DNA of 64,000 nt, taken from assembly GCA_030015575.1 (NCBI GenBank), contig CM057338.1, positions 306,717,827-306,781,826 on the forward strand. Reading direction: 5' to 3'. A program made the position numbers and the translations under genes. The notes beneath the pieces are model-generated. The model was not told where the DNA came from, searched no databases, and was given only the letters and a program-made list of their open reading frames with translations. The stretch comes from Agapanthus africanus. Taxonomy: Eukaryota > Streptophyta > Magnoliopsida > Asparagales > Amaryllidaceae. Of the stretch, positions 1 to 11,498 are shown in pieces; position 1 is the stretch's first letter; every line of letters starts with the position of its first letter.

Positions 1-289
1 CTGGGACGATTGTTATATATATTTATATATACTAGTAGATGTTGTATATGTTTTGCACCCGCGCTAGCCCAGTCCCCGCTCTGTCGTTAGTTAAGTAACC
101 TAACGGGTGATGACGGGACCCAGTGGTGAATGCGAATGGCATATATGTACATTTTATTTTCGTTCTTTTCTGGTATGATTAATTGATAGGACTGCATTGA
201 TTCTTATCAATGCAAGGATAAAACAAACCTATATTTGATGTTGTTGGAACCAAGTTTTTTAAAAAAAACTGACATTACAGACGTTCTCT

Positions 290-530
290 TTTGCTTTGCA
301 TCGTGGTATTCATTTGGAATATTCTGCACCTCATTCGACAAGGCAAGGGCCGAGATCTCTTCATCGGGAGTGACCCCTTGAGTAAAAGTTTGCGTCAACG
401 TAATAACTTTTCTATAGTCGATTTTTTTTGCTTTGCATCATGGTATTCAGTTTGGAATATCCTGCACCTCATTCTACGGGAAAAGAGCCGAGATCTCTTC
501 ACCAGAAGTGACCTCTTTAGCAAAAGTTTT
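290..530 (+). repeat. Two-copy tandem duplication, about 138-bp period
   Basis: The segment starting TTGCTTTGCATCGTGG near 291 recurs near 429 (TTGCTTTGCATCATGG). Both copies run through GGAATAT-CTGCACCTCATTC and CCGAGATCTCTTCA to a TAGCAAAAGTTT-like end. The two copies differ at many sites, so the duplication is old. It lies in the probable leader of the copia fossil. Confidence 0.8.
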
Positions 531-1278
531 CACCACTATATATTTATAAAACCACTTGGATTTCTTCAACGATATCAAGTTCATTACGTTAAAGGTTTTT
601 CGCAAAAAACCAGCCGTAGCCCTCCGTCACTTCAGATTTGTATTGCTTAGTATTCGTGCTGCGTATGTCATGCTTAGCCGAGGCGTAGTGTTCGGTAGCT
701 ATATAGTGCTTTTCTGTTGCATGGATATGCGATTAGTTAGGACAGTCGTACGGTCATTTTGGCTCAGTCAAGGACTCGTGCGGGTGGGTCTAATGCAATC
801 AAGATAGTGACGGGTTGAACTTGACTAAGATCCTTTGATATGTTGGCTCAGTCAAGGTCACTTAGGTCCTAGGGGTAAAAACACATATCGGGAGTTTCAA
901 ACATACAGGAAATTTGCCAGGCTTGCGCATACCTTCTGGAGTGTGGTGACTTGAGTGGCTTCCATCAGGTTATCATGCGATGATAGTTGGATCCCGATTC
1001 CCACTGATGAGTAGGATTACTCCTCGGGTGATTCCGACTAATTCTCCTTTTAGGTTTGGAGGAGAATTCGAGGATACAGTGGGAGCCATCCAGATTAGAT
1101 AAAATGATTAACCATTCTGATCTAGCTTAAAGTGCACGCTGAGTGTTTCTTCTCTTTCTCTCTCTGGCTGCGACTATGACCCGACCTTTAACTAAAACTC
1201 AAGAACCAAGTTAACCGAACCTTCTTAAAACACTTTGACTTTTGGAATGTCACGGTGTCGCATATATCATTGCCACTT

Positions 1279-2030
1279 CTATATCACCTTTGCTTTTCTC
1301 CAGAACACCGCGTATCACTACGAACATCCACTTCCATTGGATAAATCCATCGTATGGTTATATACGAACTCGAAGGAACTTTTTCGAGGATGGATTCTGG
1401 TTCTGGAGAGATTGGATAGGATTATTCAGATGTCTTTTCCCATTACCTTCTCTCAGATTGTGAGGGCTCCTAGGATTAGGAGAGGGTACACCTATTGAGC
1501 TTATTGGATAGTCTTCTTCCAAACCATAGGCAGGTGCCGAATGGTAGGGAAGGAAGAAAACCAATTAAGCTTAAGTGTGGTGTACAGAAGGTAATAAGTA
1601 AAGACATATAAAGGGATTAGAATAATGGAAAAGGAAATTGCGATCACCATCATTCACGACAAAAACCGTGTATACCCCTACCACTCCTACATCACCTTTT
1701 GCTTTTCTCCAGAACACTCCGTATCACTACGGATATCTACTTCCATTGGATAAATCCATCGTATGATTATATACGAACTCGAAGGAACTTTTTCGAGGAT
1801 GGATTCTGGTTCTGGAGAGATTGGATAGGATTATTCAGATGTCTTTTCCCATTACCTTCTCTCAGGTTGCGAGGGCTCCTAGGATTAAGAGAGTACACCT
1901 ATTACGCTTATTGGATAGTCTTCTTCCAAATCTTAGGCTGGTGCCGAAGGGTAGAGAAAGAAGAAAACCAGTTAGCCTAAAGAAGGTGTACAGAAGGTAA
2001 TAAGTAAAGACATAATAAAGGGATTGCAGT
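1279..2030 (+). repeat. Two-copy tandem duplication, about 410-bp period, in copia gag region
   Basis: About 340 bp beginning TATATCACCTTTGCTTTTCT near 1279 recurs near 1689. The repeat includes the blocks CGAAGGAACTTTTTCGAGGA and GGATTCTGGTTCTGGAGAGA and ends near AATAAGTAAAGACATA. The copies are about 90% alike. The repeated sequence falls in what is probably the gag part of the copia fossil. Confidence 0.88.
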
Positions 2031-3214
2031 GAGGGCAGGTATAGTATATGGTTACTGTCGTGAATCGGGATAGTGGAAGAGGCGTTACTAGGAATACCAG
2101 TAAACCCCTTCGAAACATTTTCATGTTTCAGTTTCACTGTGCGATATTAATTAATGACTGTTTTCCCAGTTGGAATTTAACTCCAGGGTATGTATTTACC
2201 AGATCAGTTTCTCACATCTGCATGTTATTACAGATGGTAAGTTGGAGTAAGATATTGGGAATTGGGTGATTAGATCCTCATTATATCGGAATTCGTTGTA
2301 ATTGGTGATATTTGAGGAAATCATCTGGATTTTGTCGGATGGCAAATATTTGGTTTTGAATATCCGTTGTTATGCACCAATCTCAAACTGATATATCTGT
2401 ACGTTTATTTTATAAAGTGAGATATAACATTTTGATATTATGTCTGTGACATTTACCTATATCAGTTGGTGATTAGGTAAGGTGCATTCAACAGCGGTGT
2501 AATTCTTCTTAACCATAGTACATTTTTCAACCTACGACGCACAGAGTTTGATTTATTGAACTCAGGGGACTTATACAAAGTATTGTATGTTGTCCAGTGT
2601 CCATTAGGACAATGGGGGTTGGTACTTGTACTATATTCTGTTTACTCATAACTCCTCTAAGTTCTAGACATGTATTTCGTTGAAATGCAAGGTCAAGATA
2701 TTGAGAAGTTATAGGTATAAGAATAAAGTACAAAACCATTTGTTGGAAGTGTCAGGATTCTTCGATGAAGTCGAAGATGTAGATACTTATGTTTGGTATT
2801 CCGTTGATAATAATGGTTTTGAGAACTTGCTTCTCTTTCGGTTTACTCATATATGGATGCACTCCTAGATGAGTAATATTGATTGTCCTCTTTCTATTTG
2901 GTTGATATGCACTGGAGACAGCTGCATGATTTTGAATCTGGTTCTAATAAAATTGGTGCTTTTGTTTCTATATCGGAAATATATAGAATCAATTTATATC
3001 TTAACGATGTTGAGGTATAGAGAGTTGTCCGGATGATGCTTAAAACCAGAATCCGGATAAACTCAAGGCACGTTTCAGTAATGGTTGTTTGTGGGTTATC
3101 CCGGGCTTTGACGAGGGTTAACTTTCTACCATCAGGAAGATCAATATTTACATTGTTCTTGATGCGCCACAGTTTTAATAAAATGGACTTTCTAAGAAAA
3201 ACAAAAGTGGGAGT

Positions 3215-4590
3215 ATGGTAGAACTGGAAGTTATTCCAGAACCACAAACGATTGCTGAAGATTTAATAGAACCTGAGAATTCAATTGTTTTCAACGTTCC
3301 ATTAGCCACTCCGAAGATTTTGGCGGGTAACCTCAGGCACCCGAGAGGTACTTCGGTCTTCTCAGAGACGGTGACAGGGAGGTTCTTGTTTACCCAGACT
3401 TGCCATTGCTGCTGTTCTAGACTATAAGACCCGGCAGGAGGATGAGTATAGCGTCGTTCTAAACTAGTTTTTGAAATGTACATGTATATGACTCTGCCGG
3501 AGGGTTGTTGTATTCAGTGGGAGCAACGGAAGCATAGTGGGCAAGTAGCTTATGTCTATTTATAGACTAAAGTAGGTATAGCGGAAATAGATCATCTAAT
3601 TTTTGATGTAAGAGTCATAGGCTTTGACCTCATCAGAATAGGAGATGGATCTGGTAAGAAGGTAGTAGAGAGTGATGTCCAGGTATTGGGATGACATGCA
3701 CTTGATAGGAAGAGATATTTCTATACTACGATCAGTTGTACTATGGTTGTCACAAAGTTGTTTCTCCACACGGGATATGGATGTAATATCAGGGTTTCTG
3801 GTTACTAGATCTATGGTTTTAGATCTAGATTTGGGAAGTATCCCAATCTGGGTACTTTGACATTAAATGGACGATTCCTGGTATGGTGGTGTACCTGCAA
3901 GTGATGGAGTCACCCTCTCTAAAGGTGTCTTACAGACTAAAGGGGAGAGGGATCTGCATGATTAGCATATCACTTGCTTAGGCAATTGAGTAAATCATGA
4001 AATGTCACGTACCACACCAGATATTTCTTTTGTACTAGATGCAATAAGCAGATATATTATTCTAATCCTGGAGAAATATTGGGAAGCAGTTTATGAACAT
4101 AAATGGATGTTCTATGGATATGGTAACGGCAACCTCCTTCGGGAGACGATTATCATTTCAGGCTTCTATGGTGACCTAGATGACAGAGTGACTGTCAGAG
4201 TTATAGTTTTTCCCTCTTTTGAGGGACATTATGTTGGACAGGTGGTCCAAGCGGATACTGAGGAAAGGCATGGCGCAGGATATTGATTGAATTCAGTGGA
4301 TGATACAGTTTAGGAGATTTGCTGGATTTGGTGTTCGTTTATGAGCTGGGTCCCATCAGATATCCAGACAAATTCTAAGACAGGTATTACTCATTTCGGG
4401 AGATAGTTTTCTCCGCGAAGTTGAGATTAAGAGAGATACAGAAAGAAACATTGGAGCGGATCCACTCACAGAGGCTATTTCTCGAACGCAATCATTTTCG
4501 CAAACAGGCTTTGCGAAACTAATTAGTAGAGAAGTTGGGTGTTCGGTATCACACGGGCTGTGAGTATGCGACATCGCAATAATTGGCCTT
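3215..4590 (+). mobile_element. Copia reverse transcriptase / RNase H fossil
   Basis: Short translated pieces match copia Pol. One near 3672-3830 resembles the catalytic-box and downstream RT region (WDDMHLIGRDIS, then FSTRDMD). One near 4002-4190 resembles the RT-RNase H linker (TTPDISFVLDAISRY, then DLDDRVTV, compare the family's TRPDI...SRY and DLDDRKST). The piece near 3215-3390 looks like the integrase-RT linker. The order and strand agree with the downstream polypurine tract and LTR. The region is a broken fossil with multiple breaks. Confidence 0.75.
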
Positions 4591-4607
4591 AAGTGCAAGT
4601 GGGAGAT
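4591..4607 (+). other. Polypurine tract of the copia element
   Basis: AAGTGCAAGTGGGAGAT sits directly before TGTTGG. This is the usual plus-strand priming site and LTR boundary arrangement in plant copia elements. Confidence 0.8.
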
Positions 4608-5639
4608 TGTTGGCTATAGTGCCCTCAAGGCAATTATCATAGTCGCGGACTTGTGATTATGATGATTGAGGCAAGACCTATACCGATGAAACAGTCTTAC
4701 TCAAGATGATAGTATGCTATCTGGTTTGTCTTTATCATCATATATATATTGATAGAGCCCATAGGATTCTTGCTTGACTACCAGTATTGTGATGGCGATC
4801 ACATACGTGGGAGCTGGGGGTCTATAAGTATATCCTTAAATGTCCCTAGTCGTAGGAGTATCGAGACCGGGCATCGATACTCCAGTGTAGACTAGTGTAT
4901 ACTGATCGAGACCCCGACGAGGGGCGGTGGCCAGGTCTCACAAGCCATTGGTGTTAGTTTGTTCACCTAAGATAGTATACAGGTGCTCATTGGGTTATGA
5001 GTATACTGGACGGACTCGCCGAGAACCTGCTAGTTGGTATTATACCTATTGTCAGATAGCAGTTCTCAGGTGACATGTGTACAGGTTAGTCTGTTGACTT
5101 GAGATCGTCATTTGTCTCGTGTGAGTTCCCACTGTGCTTTGATTAAACAGGTTTTAGTTGGGTACAGTCCCGAACCACATGGAGGCAGTGATCGGATCGT
5201 CGGGGATTCGTCTCTCCCGGTATTGGGGGTTGATGTCGCGTTGTGTACGGATGGCCATCACCATAAATTCGTGGCCATGGTGGACAAGAATTATCGATCT
5301 AGGATCGATAGTTTCTCAGGTGGTGATGGGTTTCATACCGACACTAAATATCGCGTTGTTGGGGGTCTGACTTTATCCACCCCCTAAACTCGATATGCGA
5401 TACTCTTAGACTAACAGACCGGACTGTATGAATATTGTCACTGTCAGGCTCAGTAGGGGTTCAGGATGAGTTTGCTCGTCGGCCTCCCTTTCGCTCAATA
5501 CCTGGGTAGCCGTTACGTACAGCTAGTGCCGCTGACGTGCTTGTGGTTAAACCCACTGCCAGCGTATTGACGAGTCTTTAGAGTCCCATACAGAGGGTTT
5601 TCACGGTTTAGGAGATATGGTTTACATGAGGTATGTTGA

Positions 5640-5972
5640 TACATACAGGTGTCCGATTAAATATGTGCACTTGCTGCGCAGACTTTAATCGGACGGTTGA
5701 TAATACTAGCGGCTTAGGATTAAACCGGATTATTAAATCGGGTTTTTGATTTAATAATTTATATATGTATTTGTATATACGTATTCTAGTATTATTGTTC
5801 ACTATTCGTTTTCTCTCTCGGCTATTCGTATTTTGGTACGAATACGCGTATATGTATTTCGGTACATGTACCGGGAAGTATTCCGTATTTTGTACGGAAT
5901 AGCTTCTAGAAGGTGCCACATCATTTGTATGAATTTCCATTTATGGAAATTCATTTGTTTAACAAATGAGGT
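5640..5972. repeat. Chain of short hairpins in the copia LTR
   Basis: Successive imperfect palindromes with different stems: TCCGATTAAA...TTTAATCGGA (about 5649-5690), TATTCCGTATTTTGTACGGAATA (about 5879-5901), ATGAATTTCCAT-TT-ATGGAAATTCAT (about 5928-5953) and TTTGTTTAACAAA directly after. No unit is a copy of another; only the stem-loop layout repeats. Confidence 0.75.
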
Positions 5973-6808
5973 GGAGGGTGTGAGGTGGCAAAGGTATGGT
6001 CTTGGGCATAGAACAAAGTATGGTTGATGTTATTTTATTGTAAAAAGAAAATTGATTTTTTTGATGATTGGAGAGAGAGGGGGCCGGCCATATTTTGGGA
6101 GTGGGGTTTCATTTGGTTACATGATTAATTTACATGCTAGCTCTCACTCTCTCACTCTCTCAAGTTCACACAAACACTTAACCATTTTTGTTCATGCCAA
6201 AACTACATCATCTCCATTCATCTTCTATGATTGCTCATTTGAGTTTTGTGTTGAGAGAAAATTATGGTGACACACTCATACACCCCCACTCTCCATCGCT
6301 AGCAACGTTGGACCGTCGGTTACCTCGATCGACGAGGTTGGAGCTTGCGCCGTTTCACTCGGGTGGATCATCGGAGATGGAGGAAGACCGGCGACCAAAC
6401 CACATCAAGGAGCCGTTAGGAGCTTGGAATGAAGACCGAAGGACACGGATCAACTCGGTATAACGATTCTAACTCTTGGTTAGTTTGCTAGTTTAGGGTT
6501 TAAGGTCGATCCGTAAATCGGGTAGCGGTAGCGCCAGTTTAGAAAATTTTCGTTCCGCATTTTGTAACAACCCTAATTTTCCTATACAAAAATTTTTTTT
6601 CAAATATTTTTTCAAAAATCCACAAAGGGGTATTTTAGCATGAGCACAAGATATAGGTAATTATTTTGTTTTTAATTACAAGCTACAAGAATATAATAAC
6701 TCCATTTTTAGTGTACAAGAATTTACTTTAAATTTAGTGTATACTAGGAGTATTTATTCTTGCTGCTATCAGTTTAAGTAATTAAATACCACAATAATTA
6801 TAAGAAAG

Positions 6809-6877
6809 AGCTTGTAGGTCATTGGTAATACCTTGCACTGCTGAACCAAGCCATCAGAGTTCGAATCCCATACCCCA
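6809..6877 (+). other. tRNA-like module (A-box/B-box) inside the solo LTR
   Basis: About 69 bp with an A-box-like GTAGGTCATTGGTAA and a B-box-like GAGTTCGAATCCC at tRNA-like spacing. The acceptor arms do not pair, so it is not a tRNA gene. The same position in the two minus-strand chromovirus LTRs holds comparable modules (about 29107-29173 and 49459-49525). Confidence 0.6.
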
Positions 6878-7011
6878 CATTATTTTTAATATTGATTTTT
6901 TTTAAAACCTTTAGAATACCAAGAGTTTACACGTGCATATCTCACAAAAACCCACTACACCCAAAGATGTAACACTTTCAGAGGGTAGATGAACCGTCGG
7001 GGGAGATCCAG

Positions 7012-7120
7012 GTCACCGGACTCGGTCAGGAATCGGCCAACTCGGCCTTGACTCGGCCGACTCGGTGATCCGACCGAGTCACGGCCGAGTCACCCCCGAT
7101 TCGGCCGATTCCGGCGAGGG
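7012..7120. repeat. Cluster of ACTCGGCC/GGCCGAGT motifs
   Basis: A GC-rich island in otherwise AT-rich LTR sequence. It contains about eight forward or inverted copies of a CTCGGC core, for example ACTCGGCC, GACTCGGCCGA, CCGAGTCACGGCCGAGT and ATTCGGCCGATT. The cluster lies about 180 bp upstream of the LTR TATA box. Confidence 0.7.
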
Positions 7121-7275
7121 TCACAACATGAAAGTTGTGTCTTTTCATATTCCCTACGCACCTGAAAAGTTTCAGTCTCATACCACTTCCAGAGCTCTTT
7201 AAAAACTCCAATTACGCCACTTTTAATACATTTTTATTACATTTTATCACATTTTTATTTTTAACTTTTCATCTA

Positions 7276-7303
7276 CCCTAACCCTAGCCTAACCCTATAA
7301 ATA
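7276..7303 (+). promoter_or_regulatory. LTR TATA box with upstream telo-box-like repeats
   Basis: TATAAATA at 7296-7303 is preceded by CCCTAACCCTAGCCTAACCC, which resembles the plant telo-box. The equivalent TATAAATA is present on the minus strand in the paralogous LTRs at 28729-28736 and 46089-46096, marking the likely retrotransposon promoter. Confidence 0.65.
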
Positions 7304-9947
7304 CCAACCCTACACACCACCCTCTCATTCTCCAAAATCTTGAGCCACTCTCTCAAAAGTTTTCCAAGAAGTGTGTGCTTTGAAACCGAGTTCACGGCGA
7401 AGCCCTGACGGAATTCCGGCGACGTGCTTTGAAGCAACCGGCGACGAAACCACACCTTGGCCTTTCACCCTAGTCTTCTTTACTCTTTAGAAGAGTTTGA
7501 AAACCCGTAAGTCCCATCCTTCTCACCTTTCTATTTCTTAAAAATACGGATTTATAGAACCCGACGGAAATCGGAACAAACCAATTTCCGATTCGGTTTT
7601 TCTACAAAATTTCACTTGTCACCTAATCCACAATACCCTAACATATTCATGATGACTATTAATCACATAGAAACCAATTTAAACAAAGTTTCTCACATGA
7701 AATGATAGCTTTCTTGTAAAACCGTATTCTTTTCATAAAAATACCATAAAGTTTATTTTTCATATTCTAATTAATTCCCTCACTCTTAAATATGTTTATC
7801 TTGATAAATAAACTTGTAGAAATCAATTTGAATGAATTTTCACACATGAAATGATAACGTTTTCAAATACCGTATTCTTGCGCTTTAATACCTTCAAGTT
7901 TAATATATCATATTTAACCTCTAAAACTTCATTAAAACTTAAAATAAGTCACGAGGTAATGACCTACCTCTACACACACACAAATATAACCCTAATTGAT
8001 AAACATCAAAATATAGAATACGAAAATACAGGACTTTTCACTAAAATACCATATTCTTTATAAACCTTTTCTAAAAGCTTCAAGTTGTACACAATTCTAA
8101 ATAAATCTTTTAAAATGAAAACACGATATGTCATGGACATCGATCGTTTATCTAAACTGTCTTGTGGTGTCTAGGCAAGTGTGTCTAGGCTAGTGGTTTT
8201 TAATTAGGCCCCACGACTGTGCTTCCTTCCCACTTACCTGGCACTTACCTGGCCGCAATTGACGGTGAAGAGGCGATTTGAGGCTTCTAATGACTTGTCG
8301 TTTAGACCTTAGAAATAGGCTAGTTGGCTTAGGAAACCGTAGAAACTAAAATACGGAATTTATACCCTTTTACAAATAAATACCTTATATTTATAAAACC
8401 GTTTTTCTAAATGAATAGTATTTGTTAAACCTAAGCAAAGCGCCGCTACAACCCACCTTTGGGAAACCTGTTAGGGATAGTACGGTTCATCGTGCACCCG
8501 CGGGCTAGTAGTGCGAGATTCAGACCTCCGCAAGGAGCATTCGGTCTCGAAAGGTTTGAAATACGACATTTAAGAAAAATGAGATTTTTGGAAAAATAAA
8601 ATATTTATTTAAAATTATTCTTATATATATATAATTATCATTTAAACACCTATTTTATCATAAGATAAAGTTTCCATATTTTTTTTCTAAAATTACAAGA
8701 TTAAAATTTACATTAAAATACCATGAATTTCAAATAAATCAATTAATACTTTTATTAGGATATATTCACTAGAATAACACAAATAAAATTTACACTCATT
8801 ATAACAATAAAGACGAATAATAAATACTTGGGGTGTATCTTGAAAACTATGCAAAAGTATTTTTATATAAAACCCCCTCAAGTTTTATAATTTACAATAA
8901 GGACCCTAACAATTAAAGAACTTCAAATTCCATTTCTTTTAGCCTGACTCGGGTTTGAGTCTGACTATTTCTGACTTGAATATGATTCAAGTCATTCTAT
9001 ATTCTTTAATATTCCAACTCAATATGAATACATGAATCCCAGAATCCTGTTAACAATCATTACAACTTGACTGAATCAAACCATGGATATACATCCATTA
9101 TTCCGTTATTCCATTTACCTGATTATGCAGTTACAACATGTTTACTGATATCATGGTTTTGATCAGTCATCCAACTTATACAATACAATACTACAATACA
9201 ATCATAACACTACGGGGTTTAAGGGGTAGATTGGTACGGAATATGTTAAAGGTGGCACGAGGTGGTCACTTAAGACGTAATTACATCCATGCCGTTGTTC
9301 CGTGGTATTATCGACAGAGCCTTGTGCTACAGGTTACCAAGGTCCCCGGTGTAAGTGGGACTCCCCTCGTATACACTGGCATCTTCTGTACCAGGCTAAA
9401 AACAACAACGTTAATACAATATTATAATATTATAATACAACAGTAAAAGCTTTCTCTCTCTCTCTCTTTCTTACTGTCTGTTTATTTCCCCTTATCTTTG
9501 GGACTTACCGAACGACCTGTTCGTTGACGACATTCTATTTCTTTCTTCTTTGAATGTCGTCAGGTGGTTTGGACCCGGCAGATGTTGAGTCAACCCAGGA
9601 AGACTTGGAGCAATTTGCTGAAGACCCTGCAGTATAATTTCATTGTACACTTTTCTTTTCAGTACTTTCCATTTCCTGTTATGCCACTGTTTAGGCATCT
9701 TTATTTCAGTTGTATTTTTTTTCCTTTCCATGTTTTGTACAAAGAATGTTAATAAATAAAAGTTGCTGTTATTTTTATACTCTTGTCTCTTGTGTAATAT
9801 TTTATATTGCTTAGCTACGCTTAGCGTATGTACTTCTGAGTACATACGTAGCGGACCTCGTCGCGTCCACTTCACCGTACACTGGGAAGCGGGGCGTGAC
9901 ACATTTTGGCCGCGTTTTGATGGCCGGGGCGCTGCCGGAACCCTTCA

Positions 9948-11497
9948 ATTTCCATTTAGTGAGGCCCATTTATAGCCTCTCGAAGGACCAGGAGGAGGGT
10001 CTCGAAGCAGCCGGGAGGCCATTTTGAGGCCTCCCGAATGCTGTTTCAAGCCAAATCAGAAAACTCTGTTATGGAGTTTTCTGACATGAAACTCATTTAT
10101 TTTGAGTTTCAAGCACCTATTAGGAATGTGTGATATCATTATCAATGGTTTATGCAAAATGAACATATGGGTTTATATTCAAAAGATAAGAACATGGTTT
10201 TAGGGGCCATGTTCATATGATTAATGCACTGCATTCACTAAACCAGACATGCTCTACATGGCTGATAAGTGAATATGGTATTCCTATTCACAAATGATTG
10301 AGAATAGAGTTTCCTATGCATGAAGATCCTGAACACATGATTTTCACGTCTCAGAACATGAATGGAGTATTTCATTCATTTATGTCTGTTATAGACATAT
10401 ATCATACACAGACATGTTTATGTCTGAAGATGAATAGGGTTTTCCTATTCACATGTCAGGAGACATGAGTTCCATGTCTCATGAATAGGATTTTCCTATT
10501 CATAGGTATCCTAAATACATTTTTATGTCTTAGGAAATGAATGGAATTTCCATTCATGTGATTTCGAGACAAATATGAATGTCTCAGATTGAATAGAATG
10601 TTCTATTCACCATTTCTGTTTAAAAGAAAAAATATAGGGTTTTGACCTATATTTTTCAAGAGCTTATCTATTTCTATTAATATATTAAAAAACAGGATGG
10701 CTCGTTTCTCAAATATACAGAACATGAGATGACTCATTTTCTTGGTTCAGTTCATATTAGTCAAGAACACATTTGTGTTCTAACACTCCTTCATCATAGA
10801 AGAAGCCATGACCATGGCTCCCAAGGTCCTTTGTTAACGCTGAAAACTTGTATAAGTTTTCACGATTCTCTCTCTGATCAGAAAGAGACGGAGAGAGGGG
10901 GGATTAGGAGAGTGAAGGAATGGGGTATCCCATTTTTGTATTCTCACCTTCTTTTTCTTTTTCTTCTTCTTTTGCTTCTATTTCCTTTCGAGAACTTTAG
11001 CAAAAGTTTTCAGAGCATTAAGGCAAAAAAAGCTCTTTTCATTTCGGTTGCCCATAGGGAGGTATTTATACTCCTCTGTGAATGGTGACTAGTGGTAACT
11101 ATTCTCTCGATATCAGGAAAAGAGAGTGGAAATCCTCCAACTATGTCTTAAAGAATAGGCCAAACCTATTCTGAAGAAAGAGTTCCCGACGCTATTTTGT
11201 GTCGGGACATCCTAATTAGGAGCCTCCCGAGATCGGGAGGGGGCCTTTCAAGCTCTAGAGGGGGTATCCCAATAAGGGATGCCCAAAATCAACTCAATTT
11301 TGCATTGAGGCGGTTCAATTTTGAGTTGTATTAAGGGGGACTTCCCTAGGCAGGGGGTCCCACCAGTGATGAACAAACATTTGGCTTGTTCATGATCATG
11401 TTATGATCAATGATTTGATCACTGGGGAGTACTTTTATATAAAAAAATGCTTATATGAGTATTTTTATATTTGAGAGTTAAAAGTTTAATTCCAACA
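9948..11497 (-). mobile_element. LTR-like, hairpin-dense non-coding segment A
   Basis: Non-coding, with no protein similarity. On the minus strand it starts TGTTGGAATT at 11497, carries TATAAATA near 11065-11072 about 430 bp in, then a GA-rich tract (10947-10990) and a long chain of hairpins (about 10060-10900). The layout parallels the solo LTR at 46430-49415, so I read it as the 5' part of a minus-strand LTR. Its other end is not defined. It could instead be the tail of the plus-strand copia LTR starting at 4608. Confidence 0.45.
10060..10660. repeat. Dense chain of short hairpins
   Basis: Consecutive stem-loops with 6-9-bp stems and 1-9-nt loops, including TATGTCT/AGACATA (10381-10399), CAGACAT/ATGTCTG (10409-10426), GAATAGG/CCTATTC (10432-10450), GAGACATG/CATGTCTC, GAATAGG/CCTATTC again, GAATGGAA/TTCCATTC, GAATAGAA/TTCTATTC and AAATATAGG/CCTATATTT. 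At least ten fall within about 280 bp from 10381. Confidence 0.85.
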
Positions 11498-11498
11498 G

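Larger units (their letters stand above)
1..4607 (+). mobile_element. Decayed Ty1/copia element, internal region (5' end outside window)
   Basis: Interior of an old plus-strand Ty1/copia retrotransposon. No 5' LTR or primer binding site is visible, so the element begins left of the window. A basic Lys/Arg/Glu-rich stretch near 1900-2000 suggests the gag C-terminus, and copia reverse transcriptase/RNase H signatures are recognisable from about 3215 to 4600. The 3' end is well marked by a polypurine tract and an LTR start. Protein similarity survives only in short scattered pieces, so it is a heavily broken fossil with many breaks. The first 1.2 kb has no coding signal and may be leader. Family placement (copia) is solid; the lineage is not determined. 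Confidence 0.8.
6563..9901 (+). mobile_element. Solo LTR of a Tekay/Del-like chromovirus
   Basis: The segment begins TGTAACAACCC and ends GCGGGGCGTGACA. It is flanked by a perfect 5-bp duplication CATTT (6558-6562 and 9902-9906), so it is a complete solo LTR left by recombination between the two LTRs of an inserted element. It is homologous to the LTRs of the minus-strand chromovirus at 25326-49641: same ends, same position of a tRNA-like module, same TATA region, same 3' block around CAAAGTTGC/TTTATTTC-like sequence. It lacks the 1.1-kb terminal tandem duplication seen there. Length is 3339 bp. Confidence 0.92.
4608..9947 (+). mobile_element. Copia 3' LTR, interrupted by a gypsy solo LTR
   Basis: The LTR begins TGTTGG after the polypurine tract. 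Its promoter-proximal part (4608-6562) carries a hairpin chain (5640-5970), CT-rich repeats near 6140-6165 and a GC-richer transcribed-type stretch (6290-6560). Sequence continuity resumes at 9907 (TTGGCCGCGTTTTG) after the solo LTR plus its 5-bp target duplication. Without the insert the LTR is about 2.0 kb if it ends near 9947 (...CCCTTCA). An alternative end is 11497 (CCAACA, the exact inverse of TGTTGG), which would make it about 3.5 kb. The start is firm; the end is uncertain. Confidence 0.65.

Noticed and set aside
4608-6569. Copia LTR ending at TGTAACA (6569)
   Set aside because: TGTAACAACCC is the start of the gypsy solo LTR, shown by the perfect CATTT target duplication at 6558-6562 and 9902-9906; copia sequence resumes after it.
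6809-6877. True tRNA gene
   Set aside because: A- and B-box-like motifs exist but acceptor and other stems do not pair; same for 29107-29173 and 49459-49525.
7276-7295. Interstitial telomere repeat
   Set aside because: Only three imperfect CCCTAA-like units next to a TATA box; better read as a promoter telo-box-like motif.
9492-9902. 136-residue minus-strand ORF
   Set aside because: It lies wholly inside the solo LTR, is antisense to its transcript and shows no protein similarity.
10729-11088. 119-residue plus-strand ORF
   Set aside because: Low-complexity Phe/Leu-rich translation of a CT-rich tract in a hairpin-dense non-coding segment.
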